The notes beneath the pieces were generated by a model, which saw nothing but the letters and a program-made list of their open reading frames with translations, was not told the origin of the DNA and searched no databases. Position numbers and translations under genes: made by a program. A stretch of 64,000 nucleotides of DNA from an uncultured Bacteroides sp. (GTDB lineage: Bacteria > Bacteroidota > Bacteroidia > Bacteroidales > Bacteroidaceae), in contig CASENE010000102.1 of assembly GCA_949289265.1 (NCBI GenBank), forward strand, positions 1-64,000, in the 5' to 3' direction. Shown in pieces: positions 27,319-36,924 of the stretch (positions within the stretch are counted from its first letter, which is position 1; every line of letters begins with the position of its first letter).

Positions 27319-28338
27319 TTAGTCTTTGTTATTCTTAAGTCCTGGTTTCCCCGGGTTCGTTCTCCGTTTCAGCGCCTTGCCTACGGCCTTGCCCACGAAC
27401 CGCTTCAGGCTGTATCTCCGCAGCTTTTGCCGCACGAAGGAGGGCAGGGCGCGCACGTAGCGGCCCGCGAAGCCGCTCTGCCACAGCTCGCGCCACCACA
27501 CGCCGGCACGCGGCACCCACAGGCTGTTCCAGGGCTTGTCCGCTCCCACGAAGTGCAACTGCACGGGATGGGCCAGGGCGTCGGCATACAGGGCCTCGCA
27601 CTCCCGTCGGCCGGGGGGCAGCACGCCGCTGTAGGGGCAGAAGACGGCCCGCGCGGGCGGCGTGCGATAGTAGGTGTTGGCCACCACATAGGGCAGGGGC
27701 AGCTGTCGGACGTGGGGATGGCAGCACAGAATCATCGTGTCCTGCTCGGGCAGTCGCAGGCGGCGGTAGTTGGCGCGGTAGAAGTCGGTCATGCGTCGTT
27801 GCATCCCTTGCTTGCGCATCTCCTTCAGGTTCAACAGCAGGTAGCCCGCCGCAATCTCCTTTTGCAGCACGGCCTGCTCTTCGGGCGTGAAGTCCGGGCC
27901 ATAGGTCTGCATGCGCCCGCTCTCCAACACCTGCCCCACGCCCGCGTAATAGAACGGTTCGTCGGGATAGAGGAAGTACGACGGGGCGATGTCGCCCTCG
28001 AAAGCCACGTCCACGTCCGAGCAGAGGATGCGGTCGTATTGCGGGAAGAGGTCGGGGGCCAGCAGCTTGTAGTAGATTTCCTTGGAGAAGTGGCCCTTGG
28101 GGTCGCTGATGCCGCCGGTTTCGATGGCCGACACGTCGATGAACTGCAGCGTGGCGCGGCCGCTGCGTTCCACCAGGCGCGCCAGCCTGCGGCGGTCGGC
28201 TTCGGGCACGTCGGTGTGCAGCACGTACAGACGGTAGGCATATTGCGGATGGGCGTGCCGCAGCAGCGAGTGGAAGGCCACGGCGGCAGGCACCACGTAG
28301 CGGCGGTCGAAGGTGAAGAAGATGGGTATCTGTGTCAT
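27319..28338 (-). CDS. GT8 family glycosyltransferase
   Basis: A 339-residue protein starting MTQIPIFFTFDRRYVVPAAV, with FSKEIYYKLLAPDLFPQYDR followed by ILCSDVDVAFEGD, where DVD is the metal-binding DxD of GT8, and the C-terminal HFVGADKPW typical of LPS galactosyl/glucosyltransferases. It uses a nucleotide sugar in the cytoplasm to extend a surface glycan. The ATG overlaps the stop of the preceding GT2 gene by 4 bp (ATGA), so the two are translationally coupled. The last 40 residues are basic (RRYSLKRFVGKAVGKALKRR), probably for membrane association. Confidence 0.9.
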   Translation of the reverse strand: MTQIPIFFTFDRRYVVPAAVAFHSLLRHAHPQYAYRLYVLHTDVPEADRRRLARLVERSGRATLQFIDVSAIETGGISDPKGHFSKEIYYKLLAPDLFPQYDRILCSDVDVAFEGDIAPSYFLYPDEPFYYAGVGQVLESGRMQTYGPDFTPEEQAVLQKEIAAGYLLLNLKEMRKQGMQRRMTDFYRANYRRLRLPEQDTMILCCHPHVRQLPLPYVVANTYYRTPPARAVFCPYSGVLPPGRRECEALYADALAHPVQLHFVGADKPWNSLWVPRAGVWWRELWQSGFAGRYVRALPSFVRQKLRRYSLKRFVGKAVGKALKRRTNPGKPGLKNNKD

Positions 28339-29300
28339 AGGCGGATGATGTAGCGTCCGTGGTCGCGGACAAAGAACAGGGGGAGGAAGAAGGCCCGCAA
28401 GCGCCTCCGCGTCCGGCCCGGGCCTGCGTCGGGCGCCGCCTCGCGGTCGTGCCGCAGGCAGAGACGGCCCACGTCCAGCAGGCCGACCAGGCTGCCCCGC
28501 GCCATCCGGCGCACAGCCTTTGCCACCAGCGGCTGGGCGAACGCCACGCGGTCTTGCAGCAGCGCGAAGTAGCGGCGCGTGCGCTCCCGGTTGTCCGTTT
28601 GGCGCAGGGCCTTCAGGGCTTGCAGGTAGCCGTCCCACTTGCCCGTCTTCGGCGCCGAGGGGTTGAAGGTGGTGGCCGCCGTGTGCCGACGCCACCACAC
28701 CAGCGGCCTGTGCACGTAATGCAACGCGCCCCGGGCTGCCGCCACGGTGTATATCAGGTAGTCGTAGGAGATTTCTTCGTCGGCAAAGGCGACCAGCGTC
28801 TCGCACAGCTCCCGGCGGAACAGCAGCTGGTGGCCGTAGGCGCGGGGATAGAGCACGGCGCCCAGCGAGGGGATGAGCGATGGAAGCGCACGGGCGTGCA
28901 ACAGGCCCATCTCGCGGTGGCGATTGTCCATCAGCATGGAGTTGTGAAACACCAGCGGAGCCCGTCCCAACGCGCCGGCCAGCACCTCCAGCTTGTCCGG
29001 CACCCAGATGTCGTCCTGGTCGCAGCAGGCGATGAGGTCGCCTTCGGCCCGTTGCACGGCCGTCAGAAAGTTGCGGTTGTAGCCCAGCCTCGCGTCGTTG
29101 CGGTGCAGGCGGATGCGCCTTTCGGAGTGCGCCCGGCGGAAGGCCTCCAGCAGCTGCCACGTCCCGTCCGTCGAGCCGTCGTCTTGCACCACCAGCTCGT
29201 GGAAAGGCAAGGTCTGGGCCAGCAGCGATTCCAGCTGTTCGCCCAGGTAGTCCGCCCCGTTGAAGGTGCAAAGGATGATGGATATCTTCTGCATAGGCAT
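28335..29300 (-). CDS. GT2 family glycosyltransferase
   Basis: A 321-residue enzyme starting MPMQKISIILCTFNGADYLG. GT-A motifs: VVQDDGSTDGTW, CDQDDIWVPDKL (metal/nucleotide site) and the later WWRRHTAATTF seen in rhamnosyl-type GT2 enzymes of Bacteroidetes. The start at 29300 is chosen because the ATG overlaps the flippase stop (TGATG), which argues for coupling; MQKI two codons later is the alternative. It likely adds one sugar to the surface glycan handled by the adjacent flippase. Donor sugar unknown. Confidence 0.88.
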   Translation of the reverse strand: MPMQKISIILCTFNGADYLGEQLESLLAQTLPFHELVVQDDGSTDGTWQLLEAFRRAHSERRIRLHRNDARLGYNRNFLTAVQRAEGDLIACCDQDDIWVPDKLEVLAGALGRAPLVFHNSMLMDNRHREMGLLHARALPSLIPSLGAVLYPRAYGHQLLFRRELCETLVAFADEEISYDYLIYTVAAARGALHYVHRPLVWWRRHTAATTFNPSAPKTGKWDGYLQALKALRQTDNRERTRRYFALLQDRVAFAQPLVAKAVRRMARGSLVGLLDVGRLCLRHDREAAPDAGPGRTRRRLRAFFLPLFFVRDHGRYIIRL

Positions 29301-30769
29301 CAGGCTCCTTTCTGTGTTTGTTTCTTCCGGAAATAGGCCAGCGACTCGCGGAACGTCTGCACGCGGCAGGCCGCCATGACGCCCGCATAGACAGCCGCCG
29401 CCAGCAGCACCTTGGCCAGGAACGACAGGTAGACGTTGTCCGTGAGGCGAGACACCGCGAAGTCCGTCGCCCACATCGTGCCGGCGGCCGCCAGCAGGAA
29501 GGGCACCGTGTCGCGCAAGGCGTCAGACAGCCGCAAGCCAATCCCGCGTCCGGCCACGCCATGCCACACCAGCGTCCACAAGACCGTGACCCCGACATAG
29601 CAGGCCACCATCGCCTCCATGCCGTAGCGGCAGCAGACCAGCGCCACGGCCACCTGCACCACGCCTTGTGCCGTGACGTTCCACATGTATACGTCGCTCC
29701 GCCCGCGGCTTACGGCCAGGTTGGAATAGAGGTTCTGCAAGGGGATGAAGGCGCTGCCCACGCACAACATCTGCAACAGTCCCGCGCTGCGCGCCCATTT
29801 GTCGGTGATGGCGATGGTTATCAGTTCCGGCGCCACCAGCGACAAGCCCAGCAGGCAGGGAAAGCTGACGAAGGACACGAAGCGCAGCATCTTGCGGAAG
29901 ACGCGCAGTTGCCGCGCGCGGTCGTCGTCCACCTGCCGCAGCACCGGTTGGGCCACGCCCTGCACCATGCCTTGGATGACGGAGAAGCCCATGTAGTTCC
30001 ACTTGTTGCTCTGGTTGAAGAATCCCACCTCGCGGGCGGCATAGAAACGGCCCAGCACCACGCTCAGCAGGTTGTAGTTGATGTGCTGGAAGATGCTGGT
30101 GACCAACAGCCTCGAACTGAAGGCCAGCATCCCCCGCAGCGGGCGGAAGTCCGGGCGGAACGTCGGACGCCACCCGGAGTAGTGCCAGCGCAGGGCCGTG
30201 ACGCACGCCACGTAGACCAGGCTCTGCGTGGCAATGCCCCAGTAGGCCATGCCCGCCCAAGCCATCGCCACGCCCACTGTGCCGGAAACGGCCAGGGACA
30301 CGAGCATCACCACGGCGTTCTCCTTCACCCGCAGGTGGCGGAAGATGACGGCGTTGTGGGCCACGCCCGTGCTCGATATGAGGAATCCCAGGAAACTGTA
30401 GCGCGCCAGGGGCGTCAGTTCGGGCGTGTGGTAGAAGCCGGCGATGAGCGGTGCGCACAGGAAGAGGACGACGTAGAGCGTCAGCCCCGTCAGCGTGCTG
30501 AACCAGAAAACGGCGTTGTAGTCGCGGTGGCAGGCATCTTTCTTGTTGGCCAGGGCGGCGGTAAAGCCGCTCTCCTGCAGCGTCGAGGCGATGAGGCTGA
30601 AGATGCTGAGCATCCCCACCATGCCATAGTCCGCCGGGGTCAGCAGCCGCGCCAGGAAGATACCGAAAAGGAGGTTCAGCAACTGCTGCACGCCGTTGCT
30701 GATACCTCCCCAAAACAGTCCGCGGGCGGTCTTTTCCTTTAATGAAGACGGTTGCTCTTCATTCCTCAT
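29300..30769 (-). CDS. lipid-linked oligosaccharide flippase (Wzx/polysaccharide transport family)
   Basis: This 489-residue membrane protein has about 12-14 hydrophobic helices and starts MRNEEQPSSLKEKTARGLFW, with GLFWGGISNGVQQLLNLLFG and ARLLTPADYGMVGMLSIFS, which closely fit WzxC/LPS flippases. It would move undecaprenyl-linked glycan to the periplasm. It starts 34 bp after the metG stop on the same strand, so the glycan genes may be transcribed with metG. The start region contains short ATGAAG/AATGAAG direct repeats and an 8-bp inverted repeat (AATGAAGA/TCTTCATT, 30741-30763). Confidence 0.92.
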   Translation of the reverse strand: MRNEEQPSSLKEKTARGLFWGGISNGVQQLLNLLFGIFLARLLTPADYGMVGMLSIFSLIASTLQESGFTAALANKKDACHRDYNAVFWFSTLTGLTLYVVLFLCAPLIAGFYHTPELTPLARYSFLGFLISSTGVAHNAVIFRHLRVKENAVVMLVSLAVSGTVGVAMAWAGMAYWGIATQSLVYVACVTALRWHYSGWRPTFRPDFRPLRGMLAFSSRLLVTSIFQHINYNLLSVVLGRFYAAREVGFFNQSNKWNYMGFSVIQGMVQGVAQPVLRQVDDDRARQLRVFRKMLRFVSFVSFPCLLGLSLVAPELITIAITDKWARSAGLLQMLCVGSAFIPLQNLYSNLAVSRGRSDVYMWNVTAQGVVQVAVALVCCRYGMEAMVACYVGVTVLWTLVWHGVAGRGIGLRLSDALRDTVPFLLAAAGTMWATDFAVSRLTDNVYLSFLAKVLLAAAVYAGVMAACRVQTFRESLAYFRKKQTQKGA

Positions 30770-30803
30770 GCTTCATGCTCCCTTCATGTTTCGCATAACA
30801 GGG

Positions 30804-32846
30804 TTATTTCACCTCGCTGCCCGGCTTCACCTCGCGCAACACGGAGGTTACGGCCAACGAGCCGTCCCAATCCTCGGCGCTGAGGATCATGCCCTCGCTC
30901 ACCAGCCCGTTCTTAAACTGGCGGGGGGCCAGGTTGGCGATGAACAAGACTTGTTTGCCCACCAGTTCCTCGGGCTTGTAGTGCTGGGCGATGCCGCTCA
31001 CGATGGTGCGGTTCTCCAGTCCGTCGGCCACCTTGAACTGCAGCAGCTTCTTCATCTTGGGCACGGGGGCGCACTCCAGGATGGTGCCCACGCGGATGTC
31101 CAGCTTGTCGAAGTCTTCGATGCTGACGGTGGGTTTCACGGGGCGGGCCTTGTAGTTGGCGGCTTCGTTGGCTTTTTTCGTGGCCAGCAGCTTGTCCACC
31201 TGTGCCTGGATGGTTTCGTCGTCAATTTTCTCGAACAGCAGCGCGGGCTCGCCCAGCTTGTGTCCCTCGGGCAGGAGGTCGGTGTGTCCCAGGTTGTCCC
31301 ACTCCAGTTGCTCCACATTCAGCATGCCGCGCAGCTTCCGGCTGCTGAAGGGCAGGAAGGGCTCGAAGGCGATGGCCAGGTTGGCGACAAGTTGCAAGGC
31401 GATGTTCAGTATGGTGCCCACGCGTGGCAGGTCTGTCTTGGCCAGCTTCCAAGGCTCGGTGTCGGCCAGGTACTTGTTGCCGATGCGGGCCAGGTTCATG
31501 GCCTCCTTCTGCGCGTCGCGGAACTTGAAGACGTCCAGCAGGCGTTCCACCTCGCCCTTGACGTCGGCAAACTCGCGCAGCGTCTCTTCGTCGTAGGCGG
31601 TCAGTGGGCCGCAGGCGGGCACCGTGCCGTCGAAGTATTTCTTGGTCAGTTGCAGGGCGCGGTTGACGAAGTTGCCGTAGACGGCCACCAGTTCGTTGTT
31701 GTTGCGCGCCTGGAAGTCTTTCCAGGTAAAGTCGTTGTCTTTCGTCTCCGGTGCGTTTGCAGTGAGGACGTAGCGCAATACGTCTTGCTTGCCGGGGAAG
31801 TCCTGCAGGTATTCGTGCAGCCACACGGCCCAGTTGCGCGAGGTCGAAATCTTGTCGCCTTCCAGGTTGAGGAACTCGTTGGCGGGCACGTTGTCCGGCA
31901 GGATGTAGCTGCCCTCGGCCTTCAGCATGGCGGGGAAGACGATGCAGTGGAACACGATGTTGTCTTTGCCGATGAAGTGGACGAGGCGCGTCTCGGGGTC
32001 TTTCCACCACTTTTCCCATCCCTCGGGCAGCAACTCCTTGGTGTTGCTGATGTAGCCGATGGGTGCGTCGAACCACACGTAGAGCACCTTGCCCTCGGCT
32101 CCCTCTACGGGCACGGGGATGCCCCAGTCCAGGTCTCGGCTGACGGCGCGCGGCTGCAGGCCCATGTCCAGCCAGCTCTTGCATTGTCCGTAGACGTTGG
32201 GACGCCATTCCTTGTGCTCGTCCAGAATCCAGTGTCGCAGCCACGGCTCGTGCTTGTCCAGGGGCAGGTACCAGTGGGTGGTTTCCTTCATCACGGGCTG
32301 GCTGCCGCTGATGGCGCTCTTCGGGTTGATGAGTTCCGTGGGGCTGAGCGTCGAGCCGCACTTCTCGCACTGGTCGCCATAGGCGCCTTGGGCGTGGCAG
32401 CGGGGACATTCGCCCGTGATGTAGCGGTCTGCAAGGAAGGTCTTGGCCTCTTCGTCGTAGTACTGCATCGTGGTCTTTTCGATGAACTCGCCCTTTTCGT
32501 AGAGCTTGCGGAAGAAGTCGGATGCCGTCTGGCGGTGCACCTGCGAGGTGGTGCGGCCGTACACGTCGAACGAGATGCCGAACTCTTCGAACGACTTTTT
32601 GATTAGTTCGTGGTAGCGGTCCACGATGTCTTGCGGCGTGCAGCCCTCCTTTTTGGCGCGGATGGTGATGGGCACGCCGTGTTCGTCGCTCCCGCCGATG
32701 AAGAGGACGTCTTGCTTCTTCAGGCGCAGGTAGCGCACGTAGATGTCGGCCGGCACGTACACGCCGGCCAGGTGGCCGATGTGCACCGGCCCGTTGGCGT
32801 AGGGCAGGGCCGACGTCACGGTGGTGCGTTTGAATGTCTTTTCCAT
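30804..32846 (-). CDS. metG: methionyl-tRNA synthetase
   Basis: Charges tRNA-Met in the cytoplasm. The 680-residue protein starts [20 protein letters not shown] with the HIGH signature (VHIGHLAG), a zinc knuckle ([19 protein letters not shown]), the KMSKS-region variant [11 protein letters not shown] and a C-terminal tRNA-binding OB-fold domain ([20 protein letters not shown] to the end). KISTS in place of KMSKS is what I expect in this phylum. The frame runs 36 codons further upstream past the promoter, so the ATG at 32846 is used. It is the first gene of a transcript that may continue into the glycan cluster. Confidence 0.97.
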   Translation of the reverse strand: MEKTFKRTTVTSALPYANGPVHIGHLAGVYVPADIYVRYLRLKKQDVLFIGGSDEHGVPITIRAKKEGCTPQDIVDRYHELIKKSFEEFGISFDVYGRTTSQVHRQTASDFFRKLYEKGEFIEKTTMQYYDEEAKTFLADRYITGECPRCHAQGAYGDQCEKCGSTLSPTELINPKSAISGSQPVMKETTHWYLPLDKHEPWLRHWILDEHKEWRPNVYGQCKSWLDMGLQPRAVSRDLDWGIPVPVEGAEGKVLYVWFDAPIGYISNTKELLPEGWEKWWKDPETRLVHFIGKDNIVFHCIVFPAMLKAEGSYILPDNVPANEFLNLEGDKISTSRNWAVWLHEYLQDFPGKQDVLRYVLTANAPETKDNDFTWKDFQARNNNELVAVYGNFVNRALQLTKKYFDGTVPACGPLTAYDEETLREFADVKGEVERLLDVFKFRDAQKEAMNLARIGNKYLADTEPWKLAKTDLPRVGTILNIALQLVANLAIAFEPFLPFSSRKLRGMLNVEQLEWDNLGHTDLLPEGHKLGEPALLFEKIDDETIQAQVDKLLATKKANEAANYKARPVKPTVSIEDFDKLDIRVGTILECAPVPKMKKLLQFKVADGLENRTIVSGIAQHYKPEELVGKQVLFIANLAPRQFKNGLVSEGMILSAEDWDGSLAVTSVLREVKPGSEVK

Positions 32847-32910
32847 AATCGTTATCTGGTTTTCTTTGATTTTTAGGGTGCGAATGTGCCCTTCGGGCAT
32901 TTCCAACGTG

Positions 32911-32918
32911 CAAAGATA
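32911..32918 (-). promoter_or_regulatory. -7 box upstream of metG
   Basis: Minus-strand TATCTTTG lies 64 bp before the metG ATG. No good -33 match is seen. Confidence 0.5.
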
Positions 32919-32969
32919 GCGTTTCTCCGGCAATATCCGGCCGTGCGGGGGCAAAAACCTGCGCGACCG

Positions 32970-33057
32970 GGCGTTATAATCCCCGGTCGCTGGGATAGTA
33001 ATGCCCGGTCGCTGGGATAGTAACGCCCGGTCGGTGGGATAGTAATGCCCGGTGGGC
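32970..33057. repeat. four-unit 22-bp repeat array B
   Basis: Units start at 32970, 32992, 33014 and 33036 and total exactly 88 bp. Units 2-4 begin GGGATAGTAATGCCC or GGGATAGTAACGCCC. It lies 44 bp past the stop of the beta-propeller gene and upstream of the metG promoter. GC-rich flanks (33058-33101) show no gene. Confidence 0.9.
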
Positions 33058-33101
33058 GGGTCTGCGGGGCCTTGTGGGGCGGGTTCCGGCGGGCGGGCGC
33101 G

Positions 33102-34019
33102 TCAAGGCTTCAGGCGGTAGCTGACGAAGGCCACGCGCCGGCTGTCGGGCGCCCACGAGTTGACGTTGATGGTGCCTTGCCCGCCAAACAGCCGTGCCAC
33201 CGTGCGGGGCTCGCCGCCCGTGGCCGGCATCAGGCGCAGTTCCACGTGCTTGTTGGGCAGGTGTTCGTTGGGACGGAGGTCGCCCTTGCGGTAGGCGATG
33301 AAGATGACCTGCCGCCCGTCCGGCGAGACGTGGGGGAACCACGAGTTGCGGTCGGCGTCGAAGGTCATTTGGGTCTGCTCGCTGCCGTCGGCCTTCATGC
33401 GCCACACCTGCATCAGCCCCGTGCGCACGGAGTTGAACCAGATGTATCGTCCGCAAGGCGAATACTCGGGCCCGTCGTCCAGGTCGTCGGCGGTGGTGAG
33501 GCGTGTCTCCTCGCCGCCGGCTGCGGGGATGGTGTAGACGTCGAAGTTGCCCCCGCGCTCGGCGCAGTAGGCCAGCGTCTGCCCGTCGGGGCTCCAGCCG
33601 TGCAGGTAGCTGGGCGCCAGGGGCGTCACCAGGCGCGGGCTGTCCGTGCCCTCCAAGGGCAGGGTGTAGATGCGCGACTGCCCGTCTTCGCGGGTGGCAT
33701 GGCTCACGGCCAGTTGCCGCCCGTCGGCCGAGAGGACGTGGTCGTTGTTGCAGCGGCGGACAAAGCCCGTGTTCACCGCCTCGGGCTCGCCCTGCCCGTC
33801 GGCTGCCAGGCGGTAGATGCGTCCGCCGCTGTTGTAGACGAGCCACTGTCCGTCCGGGCTCCAGTTGGGCGCCTCGACGAGGTAGGGGAATTCTTTCACG
33901 ACGGTGCGCTGGCCCGTGGCGACGTCCAGCACCTCGAGCACGCTGGTCACTTCCGCCTGTTGCGCGCGGCCCGCGAGGGCGGACACGAGGAGGGCGGTGA
34001 AGAGAAGGATGTGTTTCAT
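33102..34019 (-). CDS. exported TolB-like beta-propeller protein
   Basis: The 305-residue protein has a signal peptide ([20 protein letters not shown]) and repeated PD40/WD40-like blades: [44 protein letters not shown] and [15 protein letters not shown]. It looks like the propeller half of TolB without the N-terminal TolB domain, and no catalytic domain is attached. Periplasmic binding or a structural role is possible; the partner is unknown. It stands alone, divergent from the thioredoxin-fold lipoprotein gene. Confidence 0.8.
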   Translation of the reverse strand: MKHILLFTALLVSALAGRAQQAEVTSVLEVLDVATGQRTVVKEFPYLVEAPNWSPDGQWLVYNSGGRIYRLAADGQGEPEAVNTGFVRRCNNDHVLSADGRQLAVSHATREDGQSRIYTLPLEGTDSPRLVTPLAPSYLHGWSPDGQTLAYCAERGGNFDVYTIPAAGGEETRLTTADDLDDGPEYSPCGRYIWFNSVRTGLMQVWRMKADGSEQTQMTFDADRNSWFPHVSPDGRQVIFIAYRKGDLRPNEHLPNKHVELRLMPATGGEPRTVARLFGGQGTINVNSWAPDSRRVAFVSYRLKP

Positions 34020-34096
34020 GCGTTGATGTTTTAGGGTGTGAGAAATGGTTTACGCCCGCGAATGTAGGCAATATTTCCGAGAAGACGGCCTCAATC

Positions 34097-34128
34097 TTTG
34101 TTATTCACGGCAAAAAGGCTTACTTTCG
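34097..34128 (+). promoter_or_regulatory. promoter of the thioredoxin-fold lipoprotein gene
   Basis: TTTG (34097-34100) and TACTTTCG (34121-34128, one mismatch to TAnnTTTG) are 20 bp apart. The start site would fall just before 34141, leaving about 40 nt of leader before the chosen ATG at 34177. Confidence 0.55.
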
Positions 34129-34176
34129 CAGGCAGAAACAATGATTACCTCACTTTTAAAACCCCGATTCTTCCCG

Positions 34177-35199
34177 ATGAAGAGATTCTGCATGATTCTT
34201 CTGTGGCCCGTCTTCTGCGTTCTGTTGCTGTCGTGCGGCGGCAAAGAGGTGGGCCCCGCCGCCCGGCTGAGCGGCGACTTCGAGGGCCTGGGCGACGACA
34301 CGGTGCTCGTGGTCGGCCTGGACCGCCTGTTCGACCGTGTGGACACGCTGCTGGTGCATGACGGCCGTCTGGACGACACGCTCTCCGTAGACACGCTGGT
34401 GGCCGTGCGCCTGATTTTCGGCGACGGCACGGAATATCCCATCTATGCCGACCGGCGGCAGCACGTCAGCCTGCGGGGACAGGCCGGCAACCTGCGGCGG
34501 CTGGAAGCCACGGGCAATGCCGACAACGACCTGCAGACGGCCTTCGGACGCAGCCTGGACAGCCTGGGCGATGCCTCCGTGGCGGCGGCGCAAGACCTGG
34601 CCGAGAGGTTCATACAGGCGCATCCCGCCTCTTTGGTCTGCCTGTACCTGCTGGATACTTACTTTGTGCAGGTGCCCCGGCCCGACTACGACCGCATCGC
34701 CCGCCTGATAGAGCCGCTGCGCGGCGACCTGAAAGACCGTCCCTACCTGACCGACCTGCAAGAGGCGCTGGAGGAGCGGAAGAAACAAGCGGTGGGGCGC
34801 ACCATTCCCTTCTTCCAGACCACGGACGCCGAGGGCAACCGCGTGATGCGCAGCCAGTTCAAAGACCAATACCTGCTGGTGCACCTCTGGGCTTCGTGGA
34901 ACGAGGGCAGCCGCGCGGCCAACGACTCGCTGCGCGCCCTCTACCGCCGGCAGAAGAAGAACAAACGCTTTGCCATGCTGGGCATCTCGCTGGACACCGA
35001 CAGTTGCCGCTGGCAGGAAGCCGTCGGCCGCGACACGCTGGAATGGAAGCAGGCGTGCGACCTGAAAGGATGGAAAACGGACATCGTGCAGAAGCTCGCC
35101 GTCCGCACGCTCCCCTTCTGGATTCTGGTGGATAAGAACGGGCGCATCCTGGGCACCGACCTGACGATGCGCGAAGTGGAAGAGAAGATAGCCAACTAA
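34177..35199 (+). CDS. lipoprotein with thioredoxin-like fold lacking CxxC
   Basis: A 340-residue lipoprotein (MKRFCMILLWPVFCVLLLSC, then GGKE). The N-terminal half (about 30-120) fits a DUF4369-type domain, and the C-terminal half (about 205-340) is an AhpC/TlpA thioredoxin fold with YLLVHLWASWNEGSRAANDS, LGISLDTDSCRWQEAV and the cis-Pro region VRTLPFWILVDKNGRI. The usual WCxxC is replaced by WNEGS, so disulfide chemistry is not expected. ATG 34141 is possible but gives a poor signal peptide. A role as periplasmic binding or scaffold protein is inferred. It lies 34 bp before comM on the same strand. Confidence 0.75.
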   Translation: MKRFCMILLWPVFCVLLLSCGGKEVGPAARLSGDFEGLGDDTVLVVGLDRLFDRVDTLLVHDGRLDDTLSVDTLVAVRLIFGDGTEYPIYADRRQHVSLRGQAGNLRRLEATGNADNDLQTAFGRSLDSLGDASVAAAQDLAERFIQAHPASLVCLYLLDTYFVQVPRPDYDRIARLIEPLRGDLKDRPYLTDLQEALEERKKQAVGRTIPFFQTTDAEGNRVMRSQFKDQYLLVHLWASWNEGSRAANDSLRALYRRQKKNKRFAMLGISLDTDSCRWQEAVGRDTLEWKQACDLKGWKTDIVQKLAVRTLPFWILVDKNGRILGTDLTMREVEEKIAN

Positions 35200-35233
35200 C
35201 CGATTCGTGCCAACCTGAAAATCTGTTCATACC

Positions 35234-36781
35234 ATGTTAGTCAAAACCTATGGCGCAGCCGTGTTGGGCATCGACGCCACCCTCATTACCATCGAAGTAA
35301 ACAGCTCCAAAGGCTGCATGTTCTACCTCGTGGGCCTTCCCGACGCAGCCGTCAAGGAGAGCCACCGGCGCATCCTGTCCGCCCTGCAGGAAAGCGGATG
35401 CCGACTGCCTATGACCAATCTGGTGGTCAACATGGCTCCCGCCGACATCCGCAAGGAGGGCGCTGCCTACGACCTGCCGCTGGCCATCGGCATGCTGGCG
35501 GCCACGGAGGCCATGACCGATGTCGAAGGCCGCCTGGGCCGCTACCTGATGATGGGCGAGCTGAGCCTGGACGGCACGCTGCAGCCCATCAAAGGCGTCC
35601 TGCCCATGGCCATCAGGGCCCGTGAGCTGGGATTCGAGGGCATGATTATCCCGCGGGCCAACGCGCGCGAGGCGGCTGTGGTCAACCGGCTGCAGGTGTA
35701 TGGCGTGGACAACGTGCGCGAGGTGGTGGAGTTCTTCAGCGGCCGGCGCGCGCTGGAGCCGACGGTGGTCAACACGCGCGAGGAGTTTTTCGCCCACCAG
35801 TGCGACACCGACCTGGACTTTGCCGAGGTGAAGGGCCAGGAGAACGTGAAACGAGCCCTCGAAGTGGCGGCTGCGGGCGGACACAACATCCTCCTTATCG
35901 GCGCGCCGGGCAGCGGCAAGTCCATGCTGGCCAAACGCCTGCCGGGCATCCTGCCGCCCCTGTCGCTGGGCGAGAGCCTGGAGACTACCAAGATACACTC
36001 CGTGGCAGGCAAGCTGGGCAGCGAGGGAGGCCTGATATACCGCCGCCCCTTCCGCGCCCCGCACCACACCATTTCCATGGCGGCCATGACGGGAGGCGGG
36101 GGCAACCCGCAACCGGGCGAAATCAGCCTGGCCCACAATGGCATCCTCTTCCTGGACGAGTTGCCCGAATACAGCCGCCAAGTGCTGGAAGTCCTGCGTC
36201 AGCCGCTGGAAGACCGGAAGATAACCGTGGCGCGCGTGAAGTACAGCGTGGAATATCCCGCCAGTTTCATGCTGGTGGCCTCGATGAACCCCTGCCCCTG
36301 CGGATACTACAACCATCCCACCAAGCCCTGCGTCTGCACGCCCGGCCAGGTGCAACGCTACCTCAACCGCATCTCGGGCCCCCTCCTGGACCGCATCGAC
36401 CTGCAGATAGAGGTGACGCCCCTGCCCTTCGAGAAGATGGCCGACGCGCGGCCCGGCGAGTCGAGCGCCACGGTGCGCGAGCGCGTGGTGCGGGCCCGCC
36501 GCCGCCAGGAGCAGCGTTATGCCGACGTGCCCGGCGTCTACTGCAACGCGCAGATGACCAGCCGCCTCCTGGCGCGCTATGCCCGCCCCGACGAGGCGGG
36601 ACTGTCCATGCTGAAGACTGCCATGACGCGGCTCAACCTCTCGGCCCGCGCCTACGACCGCATCCTGAAGGTGGCGCGCACCATCGCCGACCTGGAGGAG
36701 AGCGACGACATCCGCCCCGCGCACCTGGCCGAGGCCATCGGCTACCGCAACCTCGACCGCGAAGACTGGGCCATGCGCTGA
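35234..36781 (+). CDS. comM: YifB/ComM family AAA+ ATPase
   Basis: The 515-residue protein starts MLVKTYGAAVLGIDATLITI and has the N-terminal ChlI/Lon-like domain (VKESHRRILSALQESG, IVNMAPADIRKEG region), Walker A GAPGSGKSMLAKRLPG near residue 223, Walker B GILFLDELPEY, and the cysteine-rich motif NPCPCGYYNHPTKPCVC before the sensor region and C-terminal Mg-chelatase domain. ComM is a helicase that moves branches during integration of transforming DNA. Cytoplasmic. Length typical. A strong hairpin follows the stop. Confidence 0.95.
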   Translation: MLVKTYGAAVLGIDATLITIEVNSSKGCMFYLVGLPDAAVKESHRRILSALQESGCRLPMTNLVVNMAPADIRKEGAAYDLPLAIGMLAATEAMTDVEGRLGRYLMMGELSLDGTLQPIKGVLPMAIRARELGFEGMIIPRANAREAAVVNRLQVYGVDNVREVVEFFSGRRALEPTVVNTREEFFAHQCDTDLDFAEVKGQENVKRALEVAAAGGHNILLIGAPGSGKSMLAKRLPGILPPLSLGESLETTKIHSVAGKLGSEGGLIYRRPFRAPHHTISMAAMTGGGGNPQPGEISLAHNGILFLDELPEYSRQVLEVLRQPLEDRKITVARVKYSVEYPASFMLVASMNPCPCGYYNHPTKPCVCTPGQVQRYLNRISGPLLDRIDLQIEVTPLPFEKMADARPGESSATVRERVVRARRRQEQRYADVPGVYCNAQMTSRLLARYARPDEAGLSMLKTAMTRLNLSARAYDRILKVARTIADLEESDDIRPAHLAEAIGYRNLDREDWAMR

Positions 36782-36782
36782 A

Positions 36783-36822
36783 CGCCCCTTGCAGCCTCCC
36801 GGTGGAGGGGTTGCAAGGGGCG
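36783..36822. terminator. long hairpin after comM
   Basis: CGCCCCTTGCA (36783-36793) and TGCAAGGGGCG (36812-36822) form an 11-bp perfect stem, with CCTCC/GGAGG pairing inside. It begins 2 bp after the comM stop. No T-run follows. A related hairpin precedes array D. Confidence 0.65.
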
Positions 36823-36828
36823 TCGGCT

Positions 36829-36916
36829 GGCGTTATAGTCCCAGCCGGCTGGGATAGTAACGCCCGGTCGGTGGGATAGTAATGCCCGGTCGCGGGAATT
36901 ATAACGCCCGGTCGGG
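36829..36916. repeat. four-unit 22-bp repeat array C
   Basis: Units start at 36829, 36851, 36873 and 36895 (88 bp). Unit 1 begins GGCGTTATAGTCCC, units 2-3 GGGATAGTAACGCCC and GGGATAGTAATGCCC, unit 4 GGAATTATAACGCCC. It lies between convergent comM and the acyl-CoA synthetase gene, 8 bp from the stop of the latter. Confidence 0.9.
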
Positions 36917-36924
36917 CCTCTTTC

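Noticed and set aside
27319..29598. One 759-codon minus-strand frame spanning the GT8 and GT2 genes
   Set aside because: Only the part from 28338 down encodes a recognisable GT8; the upstream part is the wrong frame of the GT2 and flippase genes, with an Arg/Gly-rich nonsense composition.
31820..31870. KISTS instead of KMSKS in methionyl-tRNA synthetase as a defect
   Set aside because: The variant is, as far as I know, normal in Bacteroidetes MetG, and all other motifs are intact.
34141..34176. ATG at 34141 as start of the thioredoxin-fold lipoprotein
   Set aside because: It would leave almost no leader after the predicted start site and places MITSLLKPRFFP before the signal peptide; ATG 34177 gives a standard lipoprotein signal.
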